Of a stretch of DNA of 64,000 nucleotides, positions 34,635 to 47,642 are shown one piece after another. The first letter of the stretch is position 1. Each line of letters opens with the position of its first letter. Under the pieces are notes generated by a model. The model did no database searches. It saw only the letters and a program-made list of their open reading frames with translations, and was not told the origin of the DNA. Both the position numbers and the translations under genes were made by a program. The stretch spans positions 14,953,501-15,017,500 of the forward strand of contig JAYKKI010000037.1 in NCBI GenBank assembly GCA_039881145.1, in the 5' to 3' direction. This DNA comes from Druceiella hillmani. Lineage: Eukaryota > Arthropoda > Insecta > Lepidoptera > Hepialidae.

Positions 34635-36187
34635 AAATAATTTTTATTTGAATGGTTTTTTACTTAAAAATATTTCTATTTTCGAAGAAAAGCAATCTGT
34701 GATTGTTATAGTAAAAGAGATTGTATTTTTAAACCCAAAACCTTCTTATTTTAATGCAACCCGAATTAAAACAGTATCGTTTAAAATATCATCGATTTTA
34801 AGTTTACACAAGCTTGTAAACACGCTATTTACTCTGTCTAATAATAAATATCGAGAGCGAATAAAAGTCCACCGCAAGGGCAAAGTTGCATTAGAAAGTT
34901 GAATCGGTAAAGAATCTTCATTAAATGGTGCATAGAGTAATCGTATTGTATAACGAAGTCATTCAAATATCAAAGTTGAACATCATTTGTTAGTGGAAAG
35001 TAATATAATAAAGAAAAAATGAGCAGGAAAGTTTTATTTAAACTTACGCAATCTAAAATTTAAAGCATCTTCGGCAAATGTCCCTATGTGATTTCTATGC
35101 CCTAACCTCTTGAATTTAATAAAAAACAAAACTATTATAATTTGATGTTTACTATAATGAGAATTTGCATCACTATCAGTCATACCTTTATAAATTTAGA
35201 TTACTCTATTTTACGCGGCTAAATAGAAATCAGACTACAAATGTTTCTCTTACTTTATGATTGAACAAAATTCCAACTTACGTCAATCTAAAACGACCAT
35301 ATAAACTACATGGGGATACTACAATCACAACTATATATCACAAAGAAAAAAAAACAAGTCAATCGTAGATCTTATAATAGTTAATTTTTTTCTATTTCCA
35401 CCCTTTCTTTTGTCTGGACTTACAGTCAGTTAGGTTATATTTTCTATATTCTCTCAAAACTGTTTCATTAGTCCCAAATTTATAGCCAGAGGAATAATTA
35501 ATTCTCCAATGCACATTTTCGGTGATTCGGGTATATAATTTTGGACTGGATAAAGGTAATTTCCAAAAGAATTCCACATACACATTACACTTGAGACGAC
35601 GCTCGTAAAATGGTACGAAAATTGATTATCCTCATTGAGATGAAGTTTCAAAGCGGTATGTGTGATGTTTGAGTAAATAATATATGTGATGGCTTACATA
35701 AAATAACTTCCACAGAATTGTGATATTCGGACTTTGTTTAAACTATTTTAACTACATTTTGGTTTCTTATACATAAATAGTAGAAGCTAATATGTTAATT
35801 TTCATTTAAATGAAGATGAACCAGTTGATTTGACATACAGAATATAAAGAAAAAGAAAATCGTCTTTGCTACTATTATTTCCTAATTATTTCAACTGAAT
35901 AAAAATTTAGTTAAATTTGCACGAGGAAAAAATTAAGGTATTATGTAAACTAATAACAATTACAATCGTAAGATATTATTTTGATATTGTCTAAGATTTA
36001 AAGCAAATGTTATTACTTTCCTATCCTAAATGTCAATTACACGTACGCCACAATATTATGTATATCATGTTGTTATTATGTCATTTAAAAAAATTTCTTA
36101 TAGCAAATTTAAAAATTAATTCATTCAATAATTATGAATGTAACATTCGGACTGTATAATATAACGTTCCTAAATGATTCATTATAA
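34635..36187. other. Unassigned A+T-rich stretch
   Basis: Open frames at 34648-34902 and 35392-35651 show no domain. Nothing else recognised. Confidence 0.45.
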
Positions 36188-36340
36188 ACAGCTTGTCTCA
36201 GTCCACAGCAGGATATGTGCCTCCCTAATGAGCATGTAACTGGAGGTAAAATGCAAAATTGCCACTCTAGGCAAGCGAGTTGGTGATCGCTGTACATAGT
36301 TCCTTGTAATAGTGGCTTTGCTGCACATCGCTTGTCTGTG
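36188..36340 (+). repeat. Interspersed repeat of the 'CAGTCCACTGCWGGACATAGGCCTCC' type, decayed
   Basis: CTTGTCTCAGTCCACAGCAG, GATATGTGCCTCCCTAATGAG, then GCAAGCGAGTTGGTGATCGC appear in the order typical of an abundant lepidopteran repeat (related to the 3' part of non-LTR elements in many insects). The copy is diverged, with no coding sequence left. Its borders are approximate. Confidence 0.5.
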
Positions 36341-37924
36341 AGATTTTAGCTATCTATTTAAGAAAAAGACCACAAGCCTGAAGATCAATGTAACACAACA
36401 CGGCGGTAACTTCTTAAATTATTGCAGTTAATATTATATTTCTACAGAAAGTCCAATGAATTTGGTGATACCTTAACTTTATATGACTAAGTTTAACATA
36501 ATATATAGCAGACTGTATCTATTTACATATGAAATGCAACTATTTTTTGCCTTTAAAATTGAACGGTAAACTATAGTATATTTTTAAACAGTATTAATAC
36601 ATGTGTATTTATATACACAATTTAAATTAAAAAATGTGCTTCCGAAAATTCTTCAACACTCTCGTTTCTTGACAAGACTCGTAAAAATCCATAAAATACC
36701 TACTATCGACATATTCCCGATTCTTAATAATTTCACTATTAATAATTTTTAATCATTACCAAAATAAAGTAATTTTACATTTTATCTATCAATAGGATTG
36801 AAATTATTTTCATCCAGTGCTGGAAATCGGACCTATGCGCGTATAATTGCAAGTAATGACCGTACTCACCACTTTGGGCATGCGCCATGGCGATCGCATC
36901 ACGTAGCTTCTTATACTATTGCAATACTACCTATCGATGGTTTATGGTATTTTAGATACACAATTATAAACATCACTCTAACCCCGTTTGACGAGCAGCC
37001 GGGAATTGAATCTTGGACGTCGCGATGTTTAGTGCCGTCAAAGTTGTTGGTCAATCAAACATTCCAAGTTGGCGATCTATTTAAAAACCTATTAAATGCA
37101 TTTGAGTGTAGCATAGTATTATAATTGTCCAACTTAAATTCACAACGGTACACAACGGACCATAAAAGGATACACAAATACACGAATCTTATAAATCTCT
37201 AATTCAGTATTTTTTCAGTTCTGTGTACTTTACATAAATGTTATGTGTTATTCCGTATTCTGTAATATTCTATTTAAATGTTTAATGTTACTCGATGTCA
37301 CTATAAGTCACTAAATATTAAGTTACTAATGTATGATTAATCGTATCGATAGACATAAACAAAATTTTAATAACGATTATTGTAAATTGGTTGGCTTAGC
37401 AAATCTGTGTAACTCAACGAGAAAATTTTTCGCTGCTATGAAGAGTTCCACAATGGAAGAGTTCCACAATGATATCTCAGGTTTTTAGAAACCTATTATT
37501 TCTTTATGATTAAAGACTAATATATTTCAATAAATGATTTAATTTTGATATAATCAGTTGGTTTAATTAATTACATTTTCTGAATTTAAAAATCAATTAC
37601 ATTCAACTTTAAACCATATTGAAATCTTTATTTTAATAGGTTTTTTTTTATATTAAAAAAGCGTTACTAACTTTTTCAAATTAAAAAATTATTACTTATC
37701 AATGTAAAATAATGAATAGTTTGAATTTAAAAGTACTTATAAAAATGTGTAAAATATTTTTCCCGAATGAAAAGTCTGTGTAACTTGATGTTTTAAAAAT
37801 TACCTTCTTCCTTTTCTCCACTCCAACAACATTTGGATTCATGGTAAGAATTTTTTTAATGGTGAATTTATAATGGAAGAAAGAAAGTAATAAACATTTT
37901 ATTAGTCAACAAAGGAATGATACG
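36341..37924. other. Unassigned stretch; odd 108-codon frame at 36798-37124
   Basis: The plus frame at 36798-37124 reads SSSAGNRTYARIIASNDRT and DEQPGIESWTSRCLVPS. Phrases of this kind often arise from translation of repeat tails rather than real proteins, and the segment (about 36815-37080) is G+C-richer than its flanks. A 16-bp tandem duplication, GAAGAGTTCCACAATG, lies at about 37439-37470. Confidence 0.35.
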
Positions 37925-38135
37925 CTACTTTATTAACCGACTTGAAAAAGAAGGAAGTTATCAATTCAACCCATATGTATGTAATATTGTTGAAACTACG
38001 AGATATTTAAATATGGTAATTCTACCAGATATAAACAAATGTTCAAAATTGCATAAGTGTATTTTTGTCCGCGTGTCCGAGCTAAGACGTAACAAACGTA
38101 CAAAACAAAAAACTTGTCTCGGCTGGCACTAATCT
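37925..38135 (+). repeat. Interspersed repeat of the 'TTAACCGACTTCAAAAAAGG' type, decayed
   Basis: TTTATTAACCGACTTGAAAA, AGAAGGAAGTTATCAATTCA and CCCATATGTATGTAATATTG follow the order of a widespread insect (especially lepidopteran) repeat. The reading frame at 37917-38132 runs through it and is not a gene. Confidence 0.5.
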
Positions 38136-40386
38136 CTAAAAAAATTTATCAACAATTTGTCAACATGTACATAACTTGGGTTAGTATCTACTTTTGATTA
38201 GGATTTTGGACTGATTTTATGGATATTATAATACTTATCTTTTCTTTCTTTTTACTTAACTTTATTTTTATTTTATTTATTATTTATTGTGTTATTTTAA
38301 GTGGGTTAGGTACCGACGTTTGACGTTGGTTTAATTTTTGAATCTGACATATTTAAACTTACATAATTGTTACTCTTAAATATTGCACATAGATATTGCT
38401 TACTAAGGTATAAAGGGTATCAAATACGTATAGGAAAATAAATTATGTCTGAAAATAAATCTGTCCCATGAGATAAAAATTAGAGGTTATAATAAATATG
38501 ATTAACCGCCCATTATTACTCAGTATTTATTATTATTAATGCATTGGAATTATTTTTATTATTATTATTAACACATATGTTGAAGAGACAGTGACCGCTG
38601 TACTCAATGGTGAGCAGTGTCAAACGAATGGCTATGGAAATAAAACGTTGCGTGTAGGCGAATCATCAAAAATTCAAATCTTTCTAATTTGATGATGCAA
38701 ATTACAATTTTGGGAGGAGTTATTTGAATCCAGATGTCAACGAAAAACAAGCGCTGCCATCCTTTTCACACTGGGATGTTCTCATTGAGCTAATTTTTTA
38801 ATGCTAGATATAAATAAATTCTGTTAGATATTTTTAGGTACCAATAAATTAAGATCTTTATATCTACATATAATGTTATCTAAATTATAAGACAGTGCCA
38901 TCGTTTACATCATAGGCCAATATTTTTCAAGTAATCCAATCAGTACCTTGTATGGATTAGATTACCAGAAAAATATAGAATTTGTCATTGTCTTCACGGA
39001 TTTAGGACCATGTGTGTTACTAAAGCATCGAAGGTTTTCCGTTCTTTCACAACAATCGAGACAGAAACCGTTAATCTGATTGTAAAGTTAGAGGTAAATT
39101 AAATTTTACCTAACAAAATCTGAAAATTATGGCAAAGTAAGGCAAAACAAAATCTAAAAATTATGGCAAAGAAAGTTCATATAAATACACTACTTTGAAT
39201 AAAATAAAGGCCTAAACAACGAGTAAAGAACTAGATTTATGGAGAGCTAACGACACACACGGTAGCGAGAATCGATCCTTTTCTCGCAATACAATTTGAA
39301 AAATTATTCCGCAGAATTTTTACTAAGGAAATTTGGAATGGAATACTACCCCTATTAAATCTAGAAAAGAAGGATGTTGATAGACAGAAGGCTAAAAATA
39401 ATGGAAACCAACATTATAACAAAATTGTTATTTTATTATTCATTAATTTAATCAGAAAAAGTGGGGAATATAAAATTTTACTACTATGAAAGAACAATTC
39501 TTTTCTCAGAATGAAAAAACTTCCTGTTTTCAAATACAATATCTATTTGAGACCAATGATTAAAAATTAAAGGGTAAAAATTAGTACCCTATGGTATTAT
39601 CTACTCCATGTATTTATCTACATTACGTCTACGCTGTGAATTGCACTATTACTGCAAATACAACATTATTTCTTTTTTGAACAAGGCATTAATTCAGATA
39701 TTTATCCAACGATAAATTCATAAAAAGAAAGTAACATTTAAATATCTGAGATTTTGTGTAGTCAACAATGTAATAAAATTTTATATTCAAGTAACAAAGT
39801 TAATTCTGAGATATTAAAAATGTCAAAATATGTCGCTCAATGTTAGCTAACGGTACCTCGTGCCGTTTATACCGCATATGTCCTGTCTTCAGCTAAATTA
39901 CTACTAATTTTAATTATATTGGAATAAGTGTATATCACAATATATTAACAAAATCAAACAAAATATAAAAGAATAGTAAACAAATAAAAAGCGATTAATT
40001 AACAATCTAGATATTGTCGGGATCAGGGAAAGAGGAACAAAATGGAAGGGTAGGATAAGAGATTATGAGAGGATGGAATTTTTCAGATGGTCTTCGATTA
40101 CATTTATAGAGGGCGAGTTCCTAGTGTCCGGTTTTAGTTGATTCCAAAGTCTTATATCTATTTTAAAATTATTAGACAAAATAAAAAAATATTAAAACCA
40201 TGTTTTTCCATTCCGTCAAATTACGTCGCTTGTATGCAAAATATGATGCCCGAGTCACATGTTTTGTGTTCTCCAGCGGATATAAAATAATTGGTAGACA
40301 TATTTAAAATTGTAAGTGACATAGAGCGAATGAACCCTTCTTCATAATAAATTCCTTTTCTTTTTTTAAAAAACACTATTAAAATA
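38136..40386. other. Unassigned A+T-rich stretch
   Basis: A small tandem pair, ACAAAATCTGAAAATTATGG then ACAAAATCTAAAAATTATGG, lies at about 39113-39176. A slightly G+C-richer patch at 38580-38770 was not identified. Confidence 0.45.
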
Positions 40387-40449
40387 TTTCACTAAACGCA
40401 TTGTAATTATAATGCCGCCAATATTATAATTACAATGCGTTTTGTGAAA
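40387..40449. repeat. Short inverted repeat, 26-bp arms
   Basis: Arm 40388-40413 (beginning TTCACTAAACGCATTGTAAT) pairs with arm 40423-40448, with one mismatch, around a 9-nt GCCGCCAAT loop. Confidence 0.85.
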
Positions 40450-42642
40450 AAAAATTAGTAACAGGATTGAATGAAAGAAAAATAACAAATGGAATGGTAA
40501 TCGAGGAATAATTGTAGTATATATCGTGTGTAAAATATACGAAAGCAAAGAATAATTAAAGACTTAAATAACTCTTGAGACTGTTTAGACATGTAAAAAG
40601 AATTCACTATTAAAAATTAGCAAAGATAACTTTCAAAAGCTTATTCCAAGATATTTGGAACACAATAAGATTTATGCCTTAAACTGCTTTAGATTAAGAT
40701 TTACCAAATGGATGTCAGAACAAGAGTTCTTATTTAAAAGTAAACTTTTAATAATACGAACATATTTATTGATGAAGAATGGACTTACAATTTTAGTGAA
40801 CTGCCCTAAATTGAAAAAGAAGGCTTCCATCAACAATTTCTGATCATTTATAATTAATTGTTCACGTTACTCTAAAATTTCAATTTTCAAATATTTTTAA
40901 ATTAGCTTCAATTATCTAATGGAACGGTTAACATTCGTTATTTTGGAATATTTTTCCTAATAAGGTGAGTGTTTTCTCCACTCGAGGATAATCTGTAAAT
41001 ATTTCTTCGTTCAAAATTCGTGTATTCATATAAATTTCTATGTGAAAATAATAGCATAATTTATATGAAACTCGCACAAAAAGCGCCCATTTTCATACAC
41101 AGGAGCAATAACCCTCTCTGATAACGCAGCATTTTTTCGCATTCCTACAGACTCATAAAAAGTATATTTCCTCTTAAAGTCAACGTTACGATATATGTTA
41201 CCCAAGTACCTCGTACAATGCGAAAATATGTATGCGAGTTACTTTATCTTTCCTCACAACGCGGTCTCTTACTTTGCTCATAGCAGCGTTCTTGTTGTTA
41301 CAAAAATTGTCAGATAATTTTTATGAAAAGGTTCGGTTAATAAAGAAATAAAAATTTATTTCCTTTTAATAATTTGTTGAAAAGCTGGGAATATTTTCGT
41401 ACTTTCTTTAAAAATTAACTATGTTTATAAATTGCAATTATAGCTCATATTTATATTTTTCTACAAAAAGTAAGATAGTAATATGCGTGGTCAAGATATT
41501 AATATACAGATTGCGCATTTTATTCAGCTTTCGAGCAAAGTTTAACGTATACACCCGTAGTATATGTATCTATTATCTGTATGTCTTTTATAAAATAGAT
41601 ATGCATCTGTATCTATTTTTTGTACTAAACATTGCTCCTCTGAAGAGTATTTAATATTCTTTGTGAAAAAATCTAATGAAGGAGAAAATGGGCACTTACC
41701 TAATTATAAAATCGAATATATTGCAAAATTATTGTATCAAATTTCGACAACCCCTATTAAATATTGCGATTGTTATTTTTATTTTTCTCAAAAAAACTTT
41801 GTTTTATTAAGAGATTAAAAAAATATAAAAATCTAAATTAACATGTAAATCTAAATTCCAAAATTGCAAACCATTCTTAATAAAATTTTCGTTAGCATTA
41901 TTAAAGTGTGGCAGTCTAATAAGATCTTTCAAAACAGCTACATCAAATTAGAAAGAAAATACTTAAACCGCAATGTAAATATACGTTTCCTTTTATACAA
42001 TTCTCTATTACAGTTTTTTTTCAACTTATACTCAACTTTCTCATTTATATCTCATTCTATTTTCAAGCCATCGGGTGGCAAAAATAACTACGGTCTTATC
42101 GTAAAAAACACCTATTTAGTCTTAAAAATAACGCCTTCACCAAGACTTTGATTTCTTTGTTATTACCTTTACAAATTTTAATTGTTTAGACTTAGGAATA
42201 TTAATCTAGGTAGTGGTGGAAATTAGGACAAATAATGTTAAATGAATACAATAAAACTGATGAATTCAAAAAATGTAAAAACAATTGTAAATTTCTAGTT
42301 TTAATACAGTATCTAAGGTGTGCTAAAATAAAATTAAGTGCAAAATTATACTAATTTTTAAAATAATAAAATGTTAGTTTTGAAATAATCTTTCGACTGC
42401 GACTAAAACACTTTTTATAGTGTTTTATTACTTTTAAGAATCAGAAAGAAATATGTTAGAGGTGAAATAAAGTAAATGTTTGTACTTCCATAAAGATTTT
42501 AATATAGAACTATTACAACCAAATACAATTTGAAGTCAATTAATATTAAAATAGTTTTTTGTTTTGTTATGAAACATCTTTATAAATGTTGCTTACACAG
42601 CGGTTTGATTTTATTTTTATTATTATTTTGTATATTTTATAG
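40450..42642. other. Unassigned A+T-rich stretch
   Basis: No gene, repeat family or inverted repeat of note. Frames at 41421-41654 and 41864-42151 are low-complexity hydrophobic or lysine-rich, as expected by chance. Confidence 0.45.
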
Positions 42643-42710
42643 AGTAGGTTTTGCCCGCGATTACCTTTGATTGTCATTCGCGGATTACGGGAATGGACAA
42701 AAGAATTTAT
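42643..42710 (-). repeat. Possible minus-strand terminus of the RTE-like lepidopteran repeat
   Basis: GAGTAGGTTTTGCCCGCGAT followed by CGCGGATTACGGG resembles the reverse complement of the '...GCGGGCAAAAGCTAGTA' terminus that ends the repeat at 20049-20461. Only about 65 bp is recognisable. Confidence 0.35.
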
Positions 42711-44683
42711 ATTTGATACTTTTGCCTTTCTTCTACTTTTATAGTGTTACTTTATATAATTTAAATACACTTTCATATTCTCTACGCTTTACTTACAGTT
42801 TGATTTCCTTGCGAGAGCAAATGATATATTCACTTCAACCATTTAAAAACGAATGTTATATTATTAGGGACCATCGGAATACGCGGATTATGTCCATCGA
42901 CAACGGCTTCCAAGCTGTCTTCAGTCACAAAAGCGATCAACGGCGATGGTAGGAAAAGAAAGCAAACAACTGAACCTCTCGGGTCCACTTTTAGTTCATA
43001 TAACTGAGGGATCATTTTCGTCTATACAATAGAAAGTTTATTCTTTGAGACACTCCGCACTTAAAATTATACCGTAAGTAGCTTTTTGAGATATTCTACC
43101 TTCCCTCCTACCATCACTTCCAAATTTGGAAAAAGTTTTAATGTTTAATTTATTCAATGCCTGTGAAGTGATTATAAAAACTTCGACTTACTATGTCGCA
43201 TAGTGCAGAAATCTTCTTCTAACCCATAGTCATTTTTTCCTACTTTTATAATTCCAACCCATTTTTCAGAAATTCCATTTTATACAATGAAATATATTTG
43301 GTTTTATAAACAAGCGTATCATATATCCAGCGATGAAAGATGTTTCTTTAAATTGGTTATTTATTGTTTGATAGTGCCAAATTCGAAGCTTTACTAATTG
43401 TCATTGTATAGACTAGTACATATTTCTTAATTTGAAGAATTTTTTTTTATTTATAAACGGGTTATAAAATTTTATTTACATATGTTATGAATATAACCTT
43501 CAGCACATTATATTTATAGTTTATTCAAAGAGATTTCAAACGAAGGTAATAAAATAGAAACTTAATATTTCTGCCAAAATAAAATAAAGTTTTTAAGTGA
43601 TTATAAGCTTTATTTGCTTATTGATAATTTAAATTATGTAAGATTAAAACAATATTTGTTTGTTATGTCGTCCCTATTTAAAGTCAACAAAATAATGTCG
43701 CCTAATTTGCTTTAATGCCTGTGTTGAGAAATTTTAGTTAAACGAAATATGAGAGCTTTATGGAATCTTAAATAGCTTAATCGGCTTAGGCATTTAATAA
43801 TTTAAGTTTAGTTCCGAGAAGCAAGCAGGAAAATTTTCTCTACCGCAAGTAAAATTGGCTTACGGTATTAAATATTTACTAGTTCGGTAATTGGTATTAC
43901 TAGTACATACTCACATGGGTTTAAATCTATTTTTTCGGAATAGAAAATGGTCTCCATTTTTTACCAGCCTCGTTGTCTGATTTTCATATACTTGTAATAA
44001 TAAATAAACTCAGTAGAAATTTCATTGACGTAATTTGTTACCGAATTAAAATGTTTAATTATCAATAGGGAATAAATTCGGCAAAATTAAAAATGAATGG
44101 AATAACGTTTTACATAAATATTTGACATTTAAATTATTTTTATGTTTTGAAATCTATATATATTCCACTCAGGTATTATAAAATAAATTGAAATATCTTC
44201 TCAATCCAATTTTATGTTGGGCTAATTGAGAAAATATTGAAACTCTTCTGTTACATGATTAACATTAGACCCATCCAGTTTTCCATTTTACTTCAAGAGT
44301 CTATCAGCGCCAAGGGATTAGAAGCGGGACCTCTTGTGATTAGAATAGGAATGTTCGACAATACATTTTTTAACTCAGTGGCCGCCAGTCTTTGTTCTGC
44401 AAATTGCACTTCATTTATTTTTAATGTCAATATTTTGTCTGCATTTTTACTTCAATAGTTTATGAATGGATCATTTTCTATACAATTGTTATTAAATTAT
44501 CAGATAATTTAATTTTATTATTTATGTATAAATATATTTTTGTATAAAGTTTTACTTGTTATATATACATATGTGATTCATGTGTACATCTCTGAATATT
44601 TTTTAACATTAGTATGGAAGGTTTTATTGCTAGTAAATGAGCTAGAAATTTTTTGTACATGTTCTGTTTAATTTAAAGAATAC
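42711..44683. other. Unassigned stretch
   Basis: A modestly G+C-richer block at 42860-43020 is open on both strands but matches nothing I know. The rest is A+T-rich. Confidence 0.45.
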
Positions 44684-44775
44684 GATCCCGGGATCCCGGT
44701 TACGATCCTGGCCCTATTCCAGCTCCGAAAATTTTGGGATTATTATTTTCCAATATCGGGATTTTTGGGATTGAA
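44684..44775 (+). repeat. CCCGGGATCCCGG-type cluster, probable 5' subterminal part of the hAT relic
   Basis: Repeated GGGATT/ATCCCGG phrases (CGATCCCGGGATCCCGG, then TTTTGGGATTATT, ATCGGGATTTTTGGGATTG) sit about 500 bp upstream of hAT transposase fragments. Clusters of this type occur near the ends of some insect hAT elements. No terminal inverted repeat or 8-bp duplication was located, so the left border is unknown. Confidence 0.4.
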
Positions 44776-45199
44776 AAAAATATTTAAAATGTGAAAAATT
44801 AAACCCATCATCTAATTCATATTTTTTAGAAATGAATAAGTTCTAAATGTACCTTTCTTCGTAAACGCAATCTTACAATATCAGCCATCTTGTTTTGACA
44901 GCTGATTACAGTTCGTTTTGCCGGTGAACTGAGAGGATTGTGTGCGGTGTGGATGTGCGCTTTTTTATTAAATAAGTAGTATTTTTTGTATATTATTAAT
45001 AAGTAATTATTAGCTGTTTTACTTGTATATTTTCATAATTTATATAAACTAATGGTTACATCATAACATTTGAAACTCAATTTACGGTTGCTTATAGAAA
45101 TAAAGACACATTATCGGGAGTTATATTTTTATTATGGTAATGCAGATTATTTTTCTCTTTTAAAGATATTAATGGTAAAAAAGTTTTAAAAATCACCGT

Positions 45200-46480
45200 A
45201 ATGTCGCTTTGAAAGCTTATATTTTAAATGCTAAAATTGCTAAAGAAAGCTTATATTTTAAATATAAGAAAGATGGAGATTTATTATCAATATGGGGACA
45301 TTTTCTTGCCAAAGATATTGCATTGACCGGGCATTGTTTGCATTACAGCGTAATGCAAACAATGCCCGGTTATACTGAAGATTTTATTAAGATCAACCAA
45401 AGGATTGGACACACATAGATCATCAAAATATAATATGAAAATAACAAGCCTATCTTCCTCTTCCGGCTAATGCCATGAAGAACCTCCATCAAAACATAAA
45501 TATAGTTCTGTAGCGGACTTTTTCGTTAAAACTGATACTTTGGATGAGGTTTTAGCTAGAATGCCAGCCTTTGTTTCAGCATATTTGTAACTTCAAAAGA
45601 TTTGAGGGCATTGTTTTTGCCGAAAGGCCGTACAGATTTTCCAAAATCTAAAAAAAAAAAGATATCAAGGCTAAAATTAAGGCTTTAAAAATGAAAGCCA
45701 AGAATGAAGTTTGTATTCAGATCTTAAAATAATGCCTTTCGCAGTTTGACATTTGTCTTGATACTGATATTGTAGCAATCGTGGCCGATGGGCCTAATAT
45801 CATGCTAAAGATTGGAAAGGTTGTGAATGCAGAACACCATGTTTGCTTTGCTCACCATATTTGCTTGGCATTCATTTGGCTGTGTGCGGTTTACTGCATA
45901 AAAAATGGATCAGAGACTTTGCCAAATAGGCCCATCGATTCTGATTCAGATGAAGACATGAAGATGAAGATTTTGAAATAATTAAGTCAAAACGACTCAG
46001 AGTTAGCTCCTAAATTAAAAATACATTTAAAAGAGCGCATTAAAGGTAGTCGACGAAATCAGTTATCTGGCATTTTATGCTATCTCCAAAATCATCAAAG
46101 TGAAAACGTAAACCTGGTTGTGGATCCTTATTGATAGTCTTAGCAAAATCTTGATAAAAAAATTAATTGTTTCGTCAATTGATAGGGTGTGCAATATTGA
46201 CGGAAATTAAGGAGACCAAAACTGCATTGAAATTGAAGCAAAAATTACTAGTAAACCTGACCTTAATCTTATGCTCAAAGAAAAAACTGCAGCAGAAAAT
46301 AAAAAACCGCATAAAGTTACTCTCACCTGCTGAATCACATAAAGAAACTGCAGAGATTTCTAAATTGTCGAGCTCGAAAGAGCTTTCTCAGTATTTTTTT
46401 TTAAACTTAAGGTTATTTTTATATAAAATTATTGAGCCACCAGATTCACATAACGCACTATTGAATGAAATAACTATTAA
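45200..46480 (+). pseudogene. hAT-superfamily transposase relic
   Basis: Fragments in all three frames keep the order of a hAT transposase. At 45504-45590 the frame reads SSVADFFVKTDTLDEVLARM, matching the 'S..FF.K..SLEEVLARM' linker before the catalytic core. At 45781-45981 it reads DGPNIMLKIGKVVNAEHHV then CFAHHICLAF and an acidic SDSDEDM tract, matching the 'TDGA.VM.K.G......H..C.AH..HLAV' core with its catalytic Asp (the usual TDG is ADG here). LAPKLKIHLKERIKG follows near 46005-46050. VELERAFS at 46368-46391 matches the C-terminal hATC dimerisation motif. Numerous stops and frameshifts interrupt it, and the BED finger was not recognised. hAT elements move by cut-and-paste, making 8-bp duplications, none of which is visible here. 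Confidence 0.72.
45326..45370. repeat. Perfect 21-bp palindrome inside the hAT relic
   Basis: ACCGGGCATTGTTTGCATTAC (in two halves, 45326-45346) is followed by a 3-nt AGC loop and its exact reverse complement at 45350-45370. Perfect identity inside an otherwise heavily mutated pseudogene shows that the inverted copy arose much later than the insertion. Confidence 0.85.
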
Positions 46481-47530
46481 AAAATTGCCTATATTAAAAT
46501 ACATATTATCGATTTTTAGCCATGTTACAAGCAAACATAATATGCTAGCAACGAATTTTCCAATAAATAATTCAATATCTGGGATATTGCGAGAGAAGCT
46601 ATTTATGTTTTGATGAGTATATATCAAACTATTACAATACTTCTCAATGTCTTATTTAATAGTTTAAATCATTAGCTGGAATGTTTTCCTGTTAAATATT
46701 TTTACAGTATTTATGATTGAACCGGTACAATAAGCAAGATTATTTGACTAAATATATTTTAGATGTATATAGAGTATCAATGGATTATTTAAAATTAATA
46801 ACAAAATTATTGTTTTAAAAAAAGTGGAAATTGGTTTCCACAGCGATAGGTTGAATTATTCATAATGATATACATACATATAGTTAACATCGTTTTTTTA
46901 TTTTCTCGAAAGAGAAACTGAATAACGAAGCGCGTAAAAAGGTTAGTGCCCAAGTTCTAAGAAATGTCTCGTTTCTAAAAAAAACATAAATGATTAACAA
47001 AATTAGATTAGCACTAGAATTAATTTAAAACTGTTTAATTTAAATTTAATTATTAGCCTATAAGTTGCTCCAAGCATACAATAGTTGGTAATCAAGCTAT
47101 GTCTCATGTTACCGCTCACTAAAAACCTAAGGGTTCCAATTTTTTCGGATAAATTATAATGTTTATTTCGTTAATTGGGACACTGTCATCCAATCGATAG
47201 TGTTTCAGGCTGAATTTCAATACTGTTGGAATAGCCGATGCATTTACAAATTACGATTATTAGCTCATTACTATTATTAGCTCAGGAATCAAAGGTATTA
47301 TATTTAGACAATTCAATTAATTTGCTTGTATTTTGAATGTGCTCCTCCATGTCTTTTTGAGCAATATTATATTTTTAGACAAATAATTTTTTATACTTTC
47401 TAACCTTAATATGTCCGACTATAATCTTTGAGTGTCAATCTCGTATCTATAGACATAATAAAATTGCAACAAAATGAATTCTATATACGGAAAATACTTT
47501 AAAAAAAAATTATGGGTTTAGCATATGAAA
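46481..47530. other. Unassigned A+T-rich stretch
   Basis: The 3' border of the hAT element should lie at the start of this interval, but no terminal repeat was recognised. Nothing else noted. Confidence 0.4.
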
Positions 47531-47642
47531 TGAAAGTAAAAGCCAAAAAACTTGCTTTTAGAATTTTGTAATGATAGAATTGATAGTAAAAGCTTGGAAT
47601 GACAGTAAAACCCAGAAAACCCGCTTTTAGAATTTGTATATA
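47531..47642. repeat. Degenerate short tandem repeat
   Basis: AGTAAAAGCCAAAAAACTTG, CTTTTAGAATTTTGTAATGA and their variants (AGTAAAACCCAGAAAACCCG, CTTTTAGAATTTGTA) recur with a period near 70 bp, with a partial copy between. Confidence 0.6.

Noticed and set aside
36370..36410. CCTGAAGATCAATGTAACACAAC, resembling the hammerhead core
   Set aside because: No GAAA after stem II, no TC cleavage site and no pairing stem I. It looks like coincidence.
46167..46613. 148-codon open frame as a real gene
   Set aside because: It is an off-frame read-through of the hAT relic; the hATC phrase VELERAFS lies in another frame of the same DNA.
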